Of a stretch of DNA of 23,644 bases, positions 15,201-23,000 are shown in pieces. Within the stretch, counting starts at the first letter, position 1. Each line of letters starts with the position of its first letter. Both the position numbers and the translations under genes were made by a program. The stretch is from a virus: IMG/VR virus record IMGVR_UViG_3300032315_001707, positions 1 to 23,644 of that record, one strand, 5' to 3'. Below the pieces are notes generated by a model, which saw only the letters and a program-made list of their open reading frames with translations, made no database searches and was not told the origin of the DNA.

Positions 15201-15244
15201 TTATCATACCTAACTGCACTTAATGTTATATTACCAAACCCCAT
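9239..15244 (-). CDS. Giant 2001-residue fibre/adhesin with two beta-propellers
   Basis: Visible order: an N-terminal beta region (1-165). A carbohydrate-binding-type beta-sandwich follows, its first half at about 170-376 (NLLTGSEQFSN, QTYTYSVFAYPSGGGYLYFDG) and its second half at about 787-850 (GWSRCCATFTL, VYVWGAQLNYLQ, TPYI). Between the halves is a seven-blade delta-60/DUF5122-type propeller with GG-x-F at 410, 470, 527, 587, 649, 698 and 755. A small beta module (about 214-313) interrupts the first half. PKD/Ig-like beta regions lie at about 970-1050 and 1335-1415. A Cys-rich region covers 1490-1640 and an NHL-type propeller about 1640-1895 (CIDNFDNVWIADTGNKCVKG). The C-terminal helices at 1918-1994 are duplicated. 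Such stacks of binding domains indicate a host-contacting tail protein; the exact virion position is unknown. The ATG is 7 nt after TTTAAATA. Confidence 0.9.
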   Translation of the reverse strand: MGFGNITLSAVRYDNEPAVRSLSAIVVGPGIPDNDETIKWSFDTSFVTARLPSGTPYIAETLGAVTSLSSIIFSITTDTYDYKSVINADPSQSTILRVTLLTGVEDIEENIGSTTALTAVYDLFPNIPPPILYINYQNTDNSNIFYRQATGTYNARLSVVFDDSFLNLTNLLTGSEQFSNTNVWSTGSSLSASLPNQIVTPDNKTGGTFLIPSSGTPFNTISTITNVTTAGLPNYFLHTNQTYVVPQSGYTTTGGGVSAIFTITVSNSTVSTLSTTNGGLYFQPQDSITISRETLGISVDDSTITFEVESVSNKDHFIARDAVQLLPQTYTYSVFAYPSGGGYLYFDGFNKGSAVFDIQDGIAYNNGSWDSVSIETYEPPPVPGSTPLFNVSLNGALNTIVLSGNRFFLGGSFTTCNGVNVGRACAVDLNGNGPLTSGLTLSGFSGPVVFGRDFCAVKTIAVSGNSLYVGGNFTSYRGTAVTNIVCLTGTGDLASSSRFTGSTNTYFGSSPVEIIKPDTTRNIIFVGGSFTTYDSATRNGLAVINPNGALVDNAIFNVGTGASTDDGGFVGVVRAIEFEPAGTILIGGSFRNWAGRTNTKNIARTSSTGARDTTLGLRPGVYSFIEGGVKKYGSIFSIQVDSAGNIYIGGVFSYYNSTSTKNLIKLASNGAVISPYTVGDIGVRSLILNSSNTGLYVGGDFTDVAGAPYYRLYRLDTTRNNIDSTFNTQLGFNNTVNTIFLSSGITKEGDVLIPGGSFTSYKGRAANNVISLNSKGDYRQSNFTLEGARGWSRCCATFTLTSTETDKLYLGVTTDTNSISSDATSNDTVYVWGAQLNYLQTGTTTPYICTLSVPRALYYNTASIYLNNQTTPTLYLPITASTIFTTLCSFDTSIPRVSSYQVVVSASSTFDSLGETVGRKWYTPHTYSNSISAIFVNTLLSADFIAFAKNYFNSSGSKVGPILANSSSYTLTPGPCFYGEGHTETINLSANGTGASAYYWTIGSTDLGFYQASSIISSGYYDVSIPTELNFYPKIPIQLVVSDGTILSSGPFYYYDDSTGEELPYPFYYNTEDLASRNTKYRNGIQIVSYVPPTSSFSSGFTQCPDFLPTDDSLKSYAAFLRVSLSGDTASTLDFCYGLYDLIYRWSTFVHLSAPITTPRFGTTANFVDITSTLTGKPSSWYTTQCLVTSITTAPFGVTLNTLTSALSGPYPKKWRAEASTNLSAERTPNRSTGGPLTWSLSTPSWSVETQISSNDIDYVYELQYSKDGLNPYTASINNNTPIYLQGSQIVSTVISAEPFDWQTKQYVFSDSKNCSIYSRGDFKVYTSNRYVLTGTQVQFQNISVGFNAVDRIEVNLDDKNEVITLSGSTLYSNITATYTDIGYKTITSTVYYTSAVPAEVSSTFTNIIKVVAEYDTIDTENYRTPETPLQLPWPEVPKVAPNEWVNEDNINSVFAKFYENLEYLETRGRGYETRPAEFFGWLGIPPVLDTTCPIYTWDSLDCLVTDNPNTVTWEDVQNVTPEFPSITTTGRLSSCCSWNDYICTPQEQNPEKIGKYCISWKWSARTSANSRTAVTWSSTKSNRSYNKKWVFEPCITQDGSILIGSACEEGVWNVNIEKINTYYDPIVNCTINSSCTYKDIVSKNNILYAALTNEVKVLSSDYSGTFVASRLLLDDLFAFRDIRGIALDSQNKLFVLDGTLNRVASYNINLTDPVPFDLFLSWGGFGTSKSTQGFSKPNDICIDNFDNVWIADTGNKCVKGYSNTGTWLITIIDSSLRTTPPISVTTDSENNLHCLTQTGVRVYNQQGTFIFEYLFTDTVSKEAQPIKINSNYNKEIIYIVFNNTVARYFRNGVYAGRLIDNKTCATNIQDVYQDEYRNTLVVSGDKILKYIDLMELESIKGPLPVSYWPLSNLLIHKDEYVQNWVYNKSFQRLWDNIELFRGSLYFNETSCKGYKPPTYSKEQIVIGQNEIVTSAVVNRSIEYLWSNFESLLSYFDPNCS
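9560..10342 (-). other. NHL-type propeller region of the giant fibre protein
   Basis: Residues about 1635-1895 contain successive NHL-like blades: RGIALDSQNKLFVLDGTLNR, NDICIDNFDNVWIADTGNKC, and SVTTDSENNLHCLTQTGVRV. Each blade has the D-x-x-(N/D)-x-(L/V)-(F/W/H) strand and a following x-V-x-x-Y or similar strand. Blade number is uncertain (at least four). Confidence 0.72.
12887..14095 (-). other. Seven-blade delta-60/DUF5122-type propeller inserted in a beta-sandwich domain
   Basis: Seven copies of a (Y/F/L)-(V/L/I)-G-G-x-F-(T/S/R) strand occur at 40-80 residue spacing, several followed by N-x-I-A/V...G-x-x-D as in GTILIGGSFRNWAG then NIARTSSTGARDTTL. This is the delta-60 repeat pattern. 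The segment sits between the two halves of a sugar-binding-type domain (strand SVSIETYE before it, GWSRCCATF after it), so it appears to be a domain inserted in a loop. Confidence 0.78.
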
Positions 15245-15251
15245 TATAGAT

Positions 15252-15259
15252 TATTTAAA
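15252..15259 (-). promoter_or_regulatory. Candidate late promoter TTTAAATA for the giant fibre gene
   Basis: A 7/8 match to the T4 late element on the minus strand, 7 nt before the ATG at 15244, in the 31-bp gap after the 909-residue gene. The predicted transcript would be almost leaderless. Confidence 0.5.
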
Positions 15260-15275
15260 CGGTTAGTTCGAGTTT

Positions 15276-18005
15276 TTAAACCCATTCCACAGAAATTAAT
15301 TCTGAATAAGCAGGTTTAGTGCGTTCAACGGCAGCTTTAACAGAAGCTTCGATCGTTGCGCGGGTGTTTTCATCAGTTATACTAAGTCCGGAAAGCTTAA
15401 TCTTAAAGAAAGTACTTTTTGATCCGGGTGCTTTGTGTTTAAAGAATCGCTCGATTCCTTCAATGTATTGAATTTGAGAAGTGGGTATACTCCATATTAG
15501 ATCCTCTCCTTCAAAATAGCCTTTAACAAACATATTTAAAAAGGAAGGTTTTATTGCATAATCATAAATTCTAATATTATCTATATACCCATTGAATATA
15601 AGGGCTTGAGAGTTTAACTCAGTATTTAAATTTGTAAATTTACCAGTAGGTGTGCCTATGTACAAGTCGTTTTTTCGAAGATAACTAACGGAGTAATTAC
15701 CTGGGAGTAATATTTGATCTCTTAGTCGGGTATCAACATATAAAGATAATGTACGATTTTTAAAGGTGCCTGTAATAAGGTGCCAGGTTTCATCAGTTAG
15801 ATATTGTACTGGGACTGATAGAGTAAAGGTTTTAAGAGGAGTTCCTCGTAAAGGCTTTTGAGCTATAATTTTAAACTGTAGCTGTGGGTTATTGTTGTAT
15901 AGAACTTTATTAAAAATTCTCTTCCATTCATAACCTGTAAAGTCACCTCTACCATTAAACTTCATAAAGTTTTTATCTTCTTTTTCCGGTGGTGTTAATA
16001 CTATATTAGTGCTGTCAGGTATAAAAGAGGATCGAGCTATATCTCCATCTAAAGTTACCTGATAAAGAGTTTTTTCATTACTTCTATATACTAAGCTATA
16101 CCATTGCTGTTTATTATTGGCTCTATCATATGTGTAGATAAAGCTTACATTGTTTACATCAGGCTGTCTAATACCTAGTTCAAAACTAGTTATAGCAGAA
16201 AGAGTGGTTGTATTAATCTTTGTAACGTTGTTATTGCCATAAAATACCCAAACGTTACTTTCAGGGTCTATAGTTATATTTGAGCAATTAGTAAAGTTAG
16301 TCTGTTGTACTCCATTTACAAATAAATCTCCAGAACTATCTACTACCCACTTCTTACCCCCGTTGTCGTATTTGGTATCTATACATGGTGGCTCTCTTAA
16401 AATGTTACCTGATAGATCATAGGTAAGTATACCACCGAATCCAATACTAGTACTTGTAAGGGATAGATTAACTGAACCACTCGCTGAAAATATTGAGTTA
16501 TTGACTGACAGGATTTCTTTTAAAGTGTATAAACTTCCACCACCAGGTATAAAGATGTTAGATATAGTACTTAAGCTATTAACCTGTACCTCAAAAACTG
16601 CTCCTACCCCTCGACCTGATGTTGATAACCCGGTTACAGTTGTTGTATAGGTACCCGGGACTATATTTACACCAGTATTGTAGCTGTAATTTATTTTAGT
16701 TATAGCACCATTTGTTTGGTCTACATAAGGGATAGAACTTACCCCAACAAAAGTTAAATTATTATCAAAGTAATAAAATGCTTCAGTAGTCTGTAAATAA
16801 CAACCATCAAATTGATCTATAATAAACTGTTTTGGTTCTCCAGAGATAATATATGGTTCACCGCTACTTAAACGAGGTACTGCTAAAACATCACCTAGGT
16901 GGTTAAATTTATAAATGCCTATAGGGTTACTTTTATCTAAAACTAAAACCTCATTATCGCTATTCATACTAACCTGTATAGGTGAACTTGAACCGCTTAA
17001 CTCTGGAGATATAAAGCTAATAACAGATTGAGTACTTTTATCTGAATAATTTAGCCCCTCTTGATTATAATAGTATAAATGACCGTAGAACGTTTCAGGT
17101 ATAGCAAAAAATGGGTAATACTTTAAATTATTATAAGAAATGCCGTAACCGCCATAGTTTAAGTTACCTACTAATTGTGTCGCTGGGGCAGTGCTCCAGT
17201 TTTTATTTTGTACCCATAAGTTTATAGTAAATTCATTTGGTAAATTATAATTGTCTGAATAAGAGACTTTTGCATCTAAGAAATCGTTATTATCAAAATT
17301 AAGAGCATTTCGATCAACAACACCAGGTTCGTTTGTATTTAAAACAAAACTATTTTTAAAATTTGTGATACGAAAATTATTATTATAAATTGTGTTATCT
17401 ATTCCTGAAGCTGACCAGGTTTGTACATTAAGACGCAAATTTGTTGAGAGAGGGCCTGAAAAGGTATTAATAATATTTTCAGCTGTTTTTTCACCGTTAT
17501 GAAAATACTGATAAAGAACCCCTGATTCAAGGCGGATAGAAGAAGGTATATCTATAAAAACTGGGTCATTGTCAACATATGTTTCATAAGTTAATTCTCC
17601 AAGCAGAGCATAATTGTATGTTACTTTACCAGGATTATAAAAACGATCAAACCAACGAGGTGTTTCTCCAGATAAACTATATAACCAGCTACACAGCCAC
17701 GTACCATTAGGTATATCTGTGGTTGTGCCCCAAGGGGTGGTATTGCCGTAATTACCTTGTTTTTTAAAAATTCTATCAGCCATTGCGGGTATTGGACCCG
17801 GGATAGCGCCATCCCCTACTATTTGTCCAGAAGAGAGATTCTGAGTTGTAGCATAAAGAGGTACATGAAAAAAAGTTGTACTATCTTTTTTAAATTCTAT
17901 ATCTATTGTTGAAGCCTCATAACCTAAACAAATCTTATCGTTACCATCTAATTGATTAGTACCGGTAAAGATTCTATAATAATTTCTTTGATTAAAGTTT
18001 GGCAT
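15276..18005 (-). CDS. Fibre/structural protein with split LamG-type domain
   Basis: A 909-residue protein. Residues 1-230 are beta-rich and unrecognised. A LamG/concanavalin-type sandwich starts at about 233 (LNFDNNDFLDA, LPNEFTINLWVQ) and finishes at about 680-820 (DETWHLITGTFKNRTLSLYV, LYIGT, FNGYIDNIRIYDYAI). The middle, about 316-665, is a propeller-like region with blades such as VSMNSDNEVLVLDKSN, KKWVVDSSGDLFVNG and NITIDPESNVWVFYG. Within it lies a small beta module (about 446-523, TYTTTVTGLSTSGRGVGAVF) related to one in the 2001-residue neighbour. The C-terminal 90 residues end with a helical segment (DENTRATIEASVKAAVERTK) and may contact the next subunit. LamG domains bind carbohydrates or proteins, so a host-contacting role is likely by inference. 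The start follows the upstream stop as TAA-T-ATG, without a Shine-Dalgarno; translational coupling is likely. Confidence 0.9.
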   Translation of the reverse strand: MPNFNQRNYYRIFTGTNQLDGNDKICLGYEASTIDIEFKKDSTTFFHVPLYATTQNLSSGQIVGDGAIPGPIPAMADRIFKKQGNYGNTTPWGTTTDIPNGTWLCSWLYSLSGETPRWFDRFYNPGKVTYNYALLGELTYETYVDNDPVFIDIPSSIRLESGVLYQYFHNGEKTAENIINTFSGPLSTNLRLNVQTWSASGIDNTIYNNNFRITNFKNSFVLNTNEPGVVDRNALNFDNNDFLDAKVSYSDNYNLPNEFTINLWVQNKNWSTAPATQLVGNLNYGGYGISYNNLKYYPFFAIPETFYGHLYYYNQEGLNYSDKSTQSVISFISPELSGSSSPIQVSMNSDNEVLVLDKSNPIGIYKFNHLGDVLAVPRLSSGEPYIISGEPKQFIIDQFDGCYLQTTEAFYYFDNNLTFVGVSSIPYVDQTNGAITKINYSYNTGVNIVPGTYTTTVTGLSTSGRGVGAVFEVQVNSLSTISNIFIPGGGSLYTLKEILSVNNSIFSASGSVNLSLTSTSIGFGGILTYDLSGNILREPPCIDTKYDNGGKKWVVDSSGDLFVNGVQQTNFTNCSNITIDPESNVWVFYGNNNVTKINTTTLSAITSFELGIRQPDVNNVSFIYTYDRANNKQQWYSLVYRSNEKTLYQVTLDGDIARSSFIPDSTNIVLTPPEKEDKNFMKFNGRGDFTGYEWKRIFNKVLYNNNPQLQFKIIAQKPLRGTPLKTFTLSVPVQYLTDETWHLITGTFKNRTLSLYVDTRLRDQILLPGNYSVSYLRKNDLYIGTPTGKFTNLNTELNSQALIFNGYIDNIRIYDYAIKPSFLNMFVKGYFEGEDLIWSIPTSQIQYIEGIERFFKHKAPGSKSTFFKIKLSGLSITDENTRATIEASVKAAVERTKPAYSELISVEWV
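16011..17060 (-). other. Propeller-like insertion inside the LamG-type domain
   Basis: Residues about 316-665 separate the N-terminal (EFTINLWVQ) and C-terminal (DETWHLITGTFKN) halves of one LamG-type domain. They contain NHL-like strands with D-x-x-(S/D)-(N/G)-(V/D)-(W/L) patterns. The segment is itself interrupted at about 16437-16670 by a small Gly-rich beta module (GRGVGAVFEVQV). Confidence 0.65.
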
Positions 18006-18006
18006 A

Positions 18007-18951
18007 TTAGTTTGTTGTTATGATTTGTTCATCATAGCTATTATCTATTTGAGGTGGAGAACTTGTAGGTGTTAGACCGGTTTTTAAATTAGCTATATTA
18101 ATAGAACCCACTTTATCTTTAATTGCAGGTAGTAGAGGGAAGTCGAATAAAAAGTTAATTTGAGTATCAAATGTCTTATTTAAAGAAACATCCTTGTTAA
18201 AAACTTGGGAAGGAAAATCTTGATAGTAAGTAATCCATTTATTATTAGGGAGAAAGTTGTAGTTTAAATCTTTATTAGTAACAGCAGATAGTAGATAGTT
18301 ATTAACTATATCACTATTTAAAATAACCCCTGTCCCTCTCATTGTGCCGCAACTACAAAAAGTTAAATAACGGTAACCTACATTAGTATAAGTCTTTAGA
18401 GCAAAGCGGTTGTTGTAACTCTCGCAGTAGAAGTGCTGCCGGTACACTTCATCATTATCAGTAATTTTATCATTAACCCGGATAGTATAAGGATATGCAG
18501 CATCAGCCTGAAGGTATTTTCCACCAACAAGTATTTCTACCTTTAAGCTATCAACATCTATAGGGTTAAAGAAAAAGTTTGCTGCATCTGCGCTTGTAGT
18601 AGCAGTTTTTATTATTAACGCGTTAGCTTCATCATAGATAGCATAAAAGCTTCCTGATAAACCTGGAAAGGTTGGAGTCGATTGAATTTTTAAGGTGAAG
18701 GGAATCTCTCCAATTTTTTTAGTAATTTGTTTTTGAAATATAGAACTAAGATTAACAGCTGTAGTTAATACAAGACATGTATTACGATTTATAGTGAAAT
18801 CCTGAAAGTTAATAAAGCTATCAACTAATTGTAAATTTAAACCTTCAGTATAACCTACTACTTTAGCTTTTAAATTTTCGTTATAGTTATATTGATAATT
18901 TAACCTAACTGGTTCTAAGTCTGCTAATGTTCTGTAAACAACTGTTGCCAT
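18007..18951 (-). CDS. Unrecognised 314-residue fibre-cluster protein
   Basis: I do not recognise this protein. It is predicted mostly beta, with aromatic-rich strands and no membrane segment or signal peptide. The middle (about 90-205) has three roughly similar stretches: SGSFYAIYDEANALIIKTAT, VGGKYLQADAAYPYTIRVN, and HFYCESYNNRFALKTYTNVG. Their F/K-Y-x-x-x-x...ALKT pattern loosely resembles beta-trefoil (fascin or ricin-B-like) lobes; this is weak. A CSC pair follows in YLTFCSCGTMRG. The C-terminal 50 residues are proline- and polar-rich, as in a flexible linker. It is flanked by the PKD protein and the LamG protein, with TAA-T-ATG coupling into the latter, so it probably belongs to the same tail or fibre complex. 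ATTAAATA stands 6 nt before its ATG. Confidence 0.82.
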   Translation of the reverse strand: MATVVYRTLADLEPVRLNYQYNYNENLKAKVVGYTEGLNLQLVDSFINFQDFTINRNTCLVLTTAVNLSSIFQKQITKKIGEIPFTLKIQSTPTFPGLSGSFYAIYDEANALIIKTATTSADAANFFFNPIDVDSLKVEILVGGKYLQADAAYPYTIRVNDKITDNDEVYRQHFYCESYNNRFALKTYTNVGYRYLTFCSCGTMRGTGVILNSDIVNNYLLSAVTNKDLNYNFLPNNKWITYYQDFPSQVFNKDVSLNKTFDTQINFLFDFPLLPAIKDKVGSINIANLKTGLTPTSSPPQIDNSYDEQIITTN

Positions 18952-18957
18952 TATAAA

Positions 18958-18965
18958 TATTTAAT
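18958..18965 (-). promoter_or_regulatory. Weak late-promoter-like element (ATTAAATA)
   Basis: The minus strand reads ATTAAATA, a 6/8 match to the late element, 6 nt before the ATG at 18951 and inside the 21-bp gap after the PKD gene. In AT-rich spacers such matches arise easily, so it is only a candidate. Confidence 0.3.
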
Positions 18966-18972
18966 AGCAGTT

Positions 18973-20007
18973 TTAGCATAACCCAGAAACTGTATAATAA
19001 TCTGTGCCTAAATTACCAAAAGATAAGAGAGACTGTCCAAGTGAGTTTCTAATAGGGTTAGGGGGCGCTGTAGGTATTAATGTATATACTCTCTCTGTAG
19101 CACTTTGTGTTGCTACAAAGGTTAGATTTTTATCTATCTCAGCAGAGTAAAGGTTGCCGTAAGGAGTATTTCTACCTTTTAATATATGAAATTGAGCATC
19201 TGTAGTAGATAGTAGAACTGGGCCGATTGTTAAAGAGCAGGTATCTATACTGTTAGTAGAACTACTATATGCAGTGATAGAGGGATAAAATACAGGGTAC
19301 GTATTACATTCTCGAGTATATGTATGTAATACATCATAATTTCTAGGGTCTTGTGAATCACTAGATAGTATATTTGTAAAAATAAGATTGCTATTTGGTT
19401 CATTATAATATCTAGAAACAAGTAATCTCTCTGAGCCATCACCGAAGTCCCAAAGAATTCTATCGACAGGGAAGCTGCCGGGTATAGTTGTTCTAGCTGT
19501 GAGGCGCACTAAAAATGGAGCGTAACCTGTTGTTGGTTGAGTAACGGAATAAAGGTTAGCTTTAGGTAATATTTCTTGTACTGTGCAGACGCTCAGAGTT
19601 TTAAAATCAGTTTGAGTTTTTGTTAGTAGTAGTTGAGTTTGAGGGTCGACCCATAAATATGTTTCAACTACGGTAAGTGTAGTTTCATAACTACCTGGCA
19701 TTATATAAACATGAGAAATATCTGTACTACAGGTTAATGTATAAGTGTCATTATTAGAGTTATAATAGTCATTAAAGTCCCAAATATATTGAGCACTAAC
19801 GCTTGTAAAATTATTTGTAGTGGTACTTAGTATAGTGTTATTTTTTATAAAAACTTTTGCTCCGGGTGCATTGCCAGTTATAATACCTCCCTGTGGTAAA
19901 AGTACAGTGCATAAAAGAGGGGATGCTATACTAAAGGGAGTTCCCCTATCCCAAGAATAGTTACTGGGAACAGAATGCCCGCTAATTACTGTAAAGTTTA
20001 CTGTCAT
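18973..20007 (-). CDS. Tandem PKD-domain protein
   Basis: A 344-residue protein with two PKD (Ig-like) domains. The first (about 47-140) has YIWDFNDYY (74-82) and HVYIMPGSYETTLTVVE (99-115). The second (about 160-262) has ILWDFGDGS (184-192), then HTYT (228-231) and YPSITAY (241-247). The W-D-F-(G/N)-D plus H-x-Y pattern is diagnostic of PKD folds. PKD domains are structural or adhesive beta-sandwiches found in surface proteins and phage tail components. There is no signal peptide, consistent with virion assembly in the cytoplasm. The N-terminal 45 residues (SPLLCTVLLPQGG) may be a separate small beta segment, and the C-terminal 75 residues are unassigned. The start follows the upstream stop as TAA-T-ATG, so the gene is probably translationally coupled to the large gene before it. 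Confidence 0.88.
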   Translation of the reverse strand: MTVNFTVISGHSVPSNYSWDRGTPFSIASPLLCTVLLPQGGIITGNAPGAKVFIKNNTILSTTTNNFTSVSAQYIWDFNDYYNSNNDTYTLTCSTDISHVYIMPGSYETTLTVVETYLWVDPQTQLLLTKTQTDFKTLSVCTVQEILPKANLYSVTQPTTGYAPFLVRLTARTTIPGSFPVDRILWDFGDGSERLLVSRYYNEPNSNLIFTNILSSDSQDPRNYDVLHTYTRECNTYPVFYPSITAYSSSTNSIDTCSLTIGPVLLSTTDAQFHILKGRNTPYGNLYSAEIDKNLTFVATQSATERVYTLIPTAPPNPIRNSLGQSLLSFGNLGTDYYTVSGLC

Positions 20008-20008
20008 A

Positions 20009-23000
20009 TTATGAAGATACTGTTATATTTAAAGAGTAATAGGTTGGTCCAACACTATTGGTAATTGCAAAGGGTATATAGAAATTCCCTGATGTTGTAG
20101 GTGTACCTGTAAATAGACCATTATCATTAACAGCTATCGTCCAAGGACTATTCGCACTGTCAGTTAAATAGAAAGAGGTTGGATTATTTGAAGCGCTTAC
20201 TGTATAGTTAAAGGTAGTAGAGGTAGTAGCAGTAAGGGATAAAGAGTTAATTACTGATGGTGGTATTTTACTATTTTCATTAGTAGGTGCATATACCGTG
20301 ATGCTTTTTAAAGTAGTATCCGGAATATTAATCATAATAAATTCTATAATATCAGTACCGTTAGCAACTATAGTTAATAGAAATTCATTTTTAGTTTTGT
20401 CGTAACTTAAAACAGGGGAATCAAAAGTTGTATATGTGTACAATATACTTCTAAGTAAGGTATTATCTTCATTATTAGGAAAGATTTTTTGAAAGTCTCT
20501 TGTAACTAGATCTAATTTATAAATTTCAGGGTATAAACCAAGACCACTAAGCTGGTAGCAGGTACTTATTATAACTACTTTTTCTTCTGGTAAAAACCAA
20601 GTGTCTCCAGGTTTTGCAAAACTAGGTGGCGGATTTATAATTAAACTATTTCCTATTTCTCTTATAAGATTTGCACTGACAGGTACAGCTAAAGAGATAA
20701 ACCTAGCATTATCAGTTATACTACTAATATTACCTGTATCAAAGTTATAATCTAAATCTTCTAATATAATTGCAGAAGTAGTTTCCACGTACAAGGTATC
20801 AAAAAACATATCTATTTTTGTAACCCCTACCCCTGTCAACTGGTTATAAAGATTAAGTGCAGTGTAGGTATCAAAAACAGCACTTAAAGCTTCTTTACCA
20901 GGAGATACAAATTGAGTATTTTTACGGACCCAAATTTCGCCAGGTATGAATCTTCTTTTATATGGAGACATGTTACTTACATCCTTATATAAACCATATT
21001 GGTTACCAAAAATATCAGTTACCCAATTGTCAAGAACTTTACCAGTTTGTTTTAAGATTTGAGTATCAGACCATGCACTAACATTAACTACACCTGAAAA
21101 ATTTTGAGGCTTATTAGCTTCGTCTGTCCATATTAAACCTTCACTACCGCCCCATGGTGTCTGACGGCTTGTTGGAAGAACAAGTCCGAGCTGAGTCTTT
21201 GGGTTAGTCTCATAAACAGATTGATAAGGTATAAATTTTTGATACTTTTTAGTAACTTGTTTTTTAAGATTACCTGCTATCGGGCCTGATGTTACTGGCT
21301 CTTTAAGCCATGTGTTATTATCTTCTACTATAGTATAAGGGGTAGGTTGGTCTTGTTTAGTGAAACCTCTTCCTCCAGCTCTTTTTGTACCGTCTTCAAA
21401 ATAAGAGGATAGAACGCTCGATGATACAGAGAGTAGAGATGTAAAATCTTTATTTAGATATGTTGAAATGCCCAAATTGTTTGGGGTAAAGTATCCGCCC
21501 TTATCGGTAGCACTATATAGTTTATCTAGTGCTGGAAAGATTGCATAAGCAGGAAAATACCTATTTGTTAAATTATTCCATGGTCGAAGAGGGTCAACAA
21601 TAAGAGCCAGATCGGCTGTTCCAAATTCAGAAGTAGCTACTACAGATGTAGCTGAAATGCTCCAAACAAAAGGATTAATACTCTTGTAGTAAACTTCAAC
21701 TGGTTGATTATCAACAACATTAGTTAAGGTTATAGGAGAGATATCTGTAGTAGGTATAGATATAGATTGATTGGTTAGATTGTATAATAAGGGTTCGAGA
21801 TTTGAAGTTGCAGTTGTCACTATCTGTATAGTGCTCCATATATTTTCATTAACTTCAATTTTATAATTAATAGGCTGAGTCCAGGTAAATGAGCTTATAT
21901 ATTTTCTGTCATACTCAACAAGATTGCCTGTACTAATAACTAAATCAGAAAACAGGGGCTGGGTTATAACGTTATAATCATCAACGACTCTGAAGCTAGC
22001 ACCCCAACTTATAACATCTTTATATGTTGTATTACCTAAAGCCCAGTACGGTTTAACTCCGTTTGCATTTGAATTAGGTCTTCCTGTATTATAGTTCCAT
22101 CCAAAGAGTGGAGTATTAATTACAAAACCAGGGGCTTCTTGAGTATAAGAAGTGATAGTAATTTGAGTAGTAGTTGGGTTTAGTTCAACTGCAGAAATTT
22201 GAGGTATACCTGAAAAGATATAATAACCGGAAGCTGTGTATACTTGGGTGGGGGATACCTGTGCAGCTGTAATAGCTGTTAATAACACTGTATAGTTACC
22301 TAAGGTTAAGGGTACAAAGTTAAAACTAAAAGTATTATAAAAATCATATTCAGTACCCTCTGGGTCTATTAATTTCCAAGATGCTGTTACAACATTACCA
22401 TAATTTACATCCGGGTACTGAGCGTAAGTCTCTGTATACTCAGGTTGAGCTTTTGCTCCATAAGGGTAAAACACATTAGGGTATGAGACTGTAGTAGTCT
22501 GTGGTAATCCGTTAATATCTTTATCTATAGTTAGGTAATCGTAAGTAGCCCAAATACTTCCTCGGTTTGTGGCAGTAATTTCTGTAGTTGTTGTATCAAC
22601 AGAAGAAACAGCGCTATACGTAGCTGTAGGTGCTTTTTTATAAAGAATAACATCTCCTGGTCTCAAGACCATACTTGAAGAGGTATTACTACTACTCCAG
22701 TTACCTTCATTATCTTTAGTTGCATTAACCCATAAAGACTTTCTATTATAAGGATAACGAGCTACAAAAAATGGAAATGTATTTGGCTGTTCTAATGTAT
22801 TATCGGATGCTCGTCTGTAAATATAACTATGACCCTGTCTTAAGAAAAATCTGTTGGATACAGAGGAAGCTCCAGAATACCAACCTCCATCGCCCCAGCC
22901 TATAGAGTTATTAGTTTTATAGAACGCAAAAGCAGAACTACTAGTGTAAGTTGTTCCGTTAAAATCTGTCCATGTTGTCAAATCAACAAACTCATCATTA

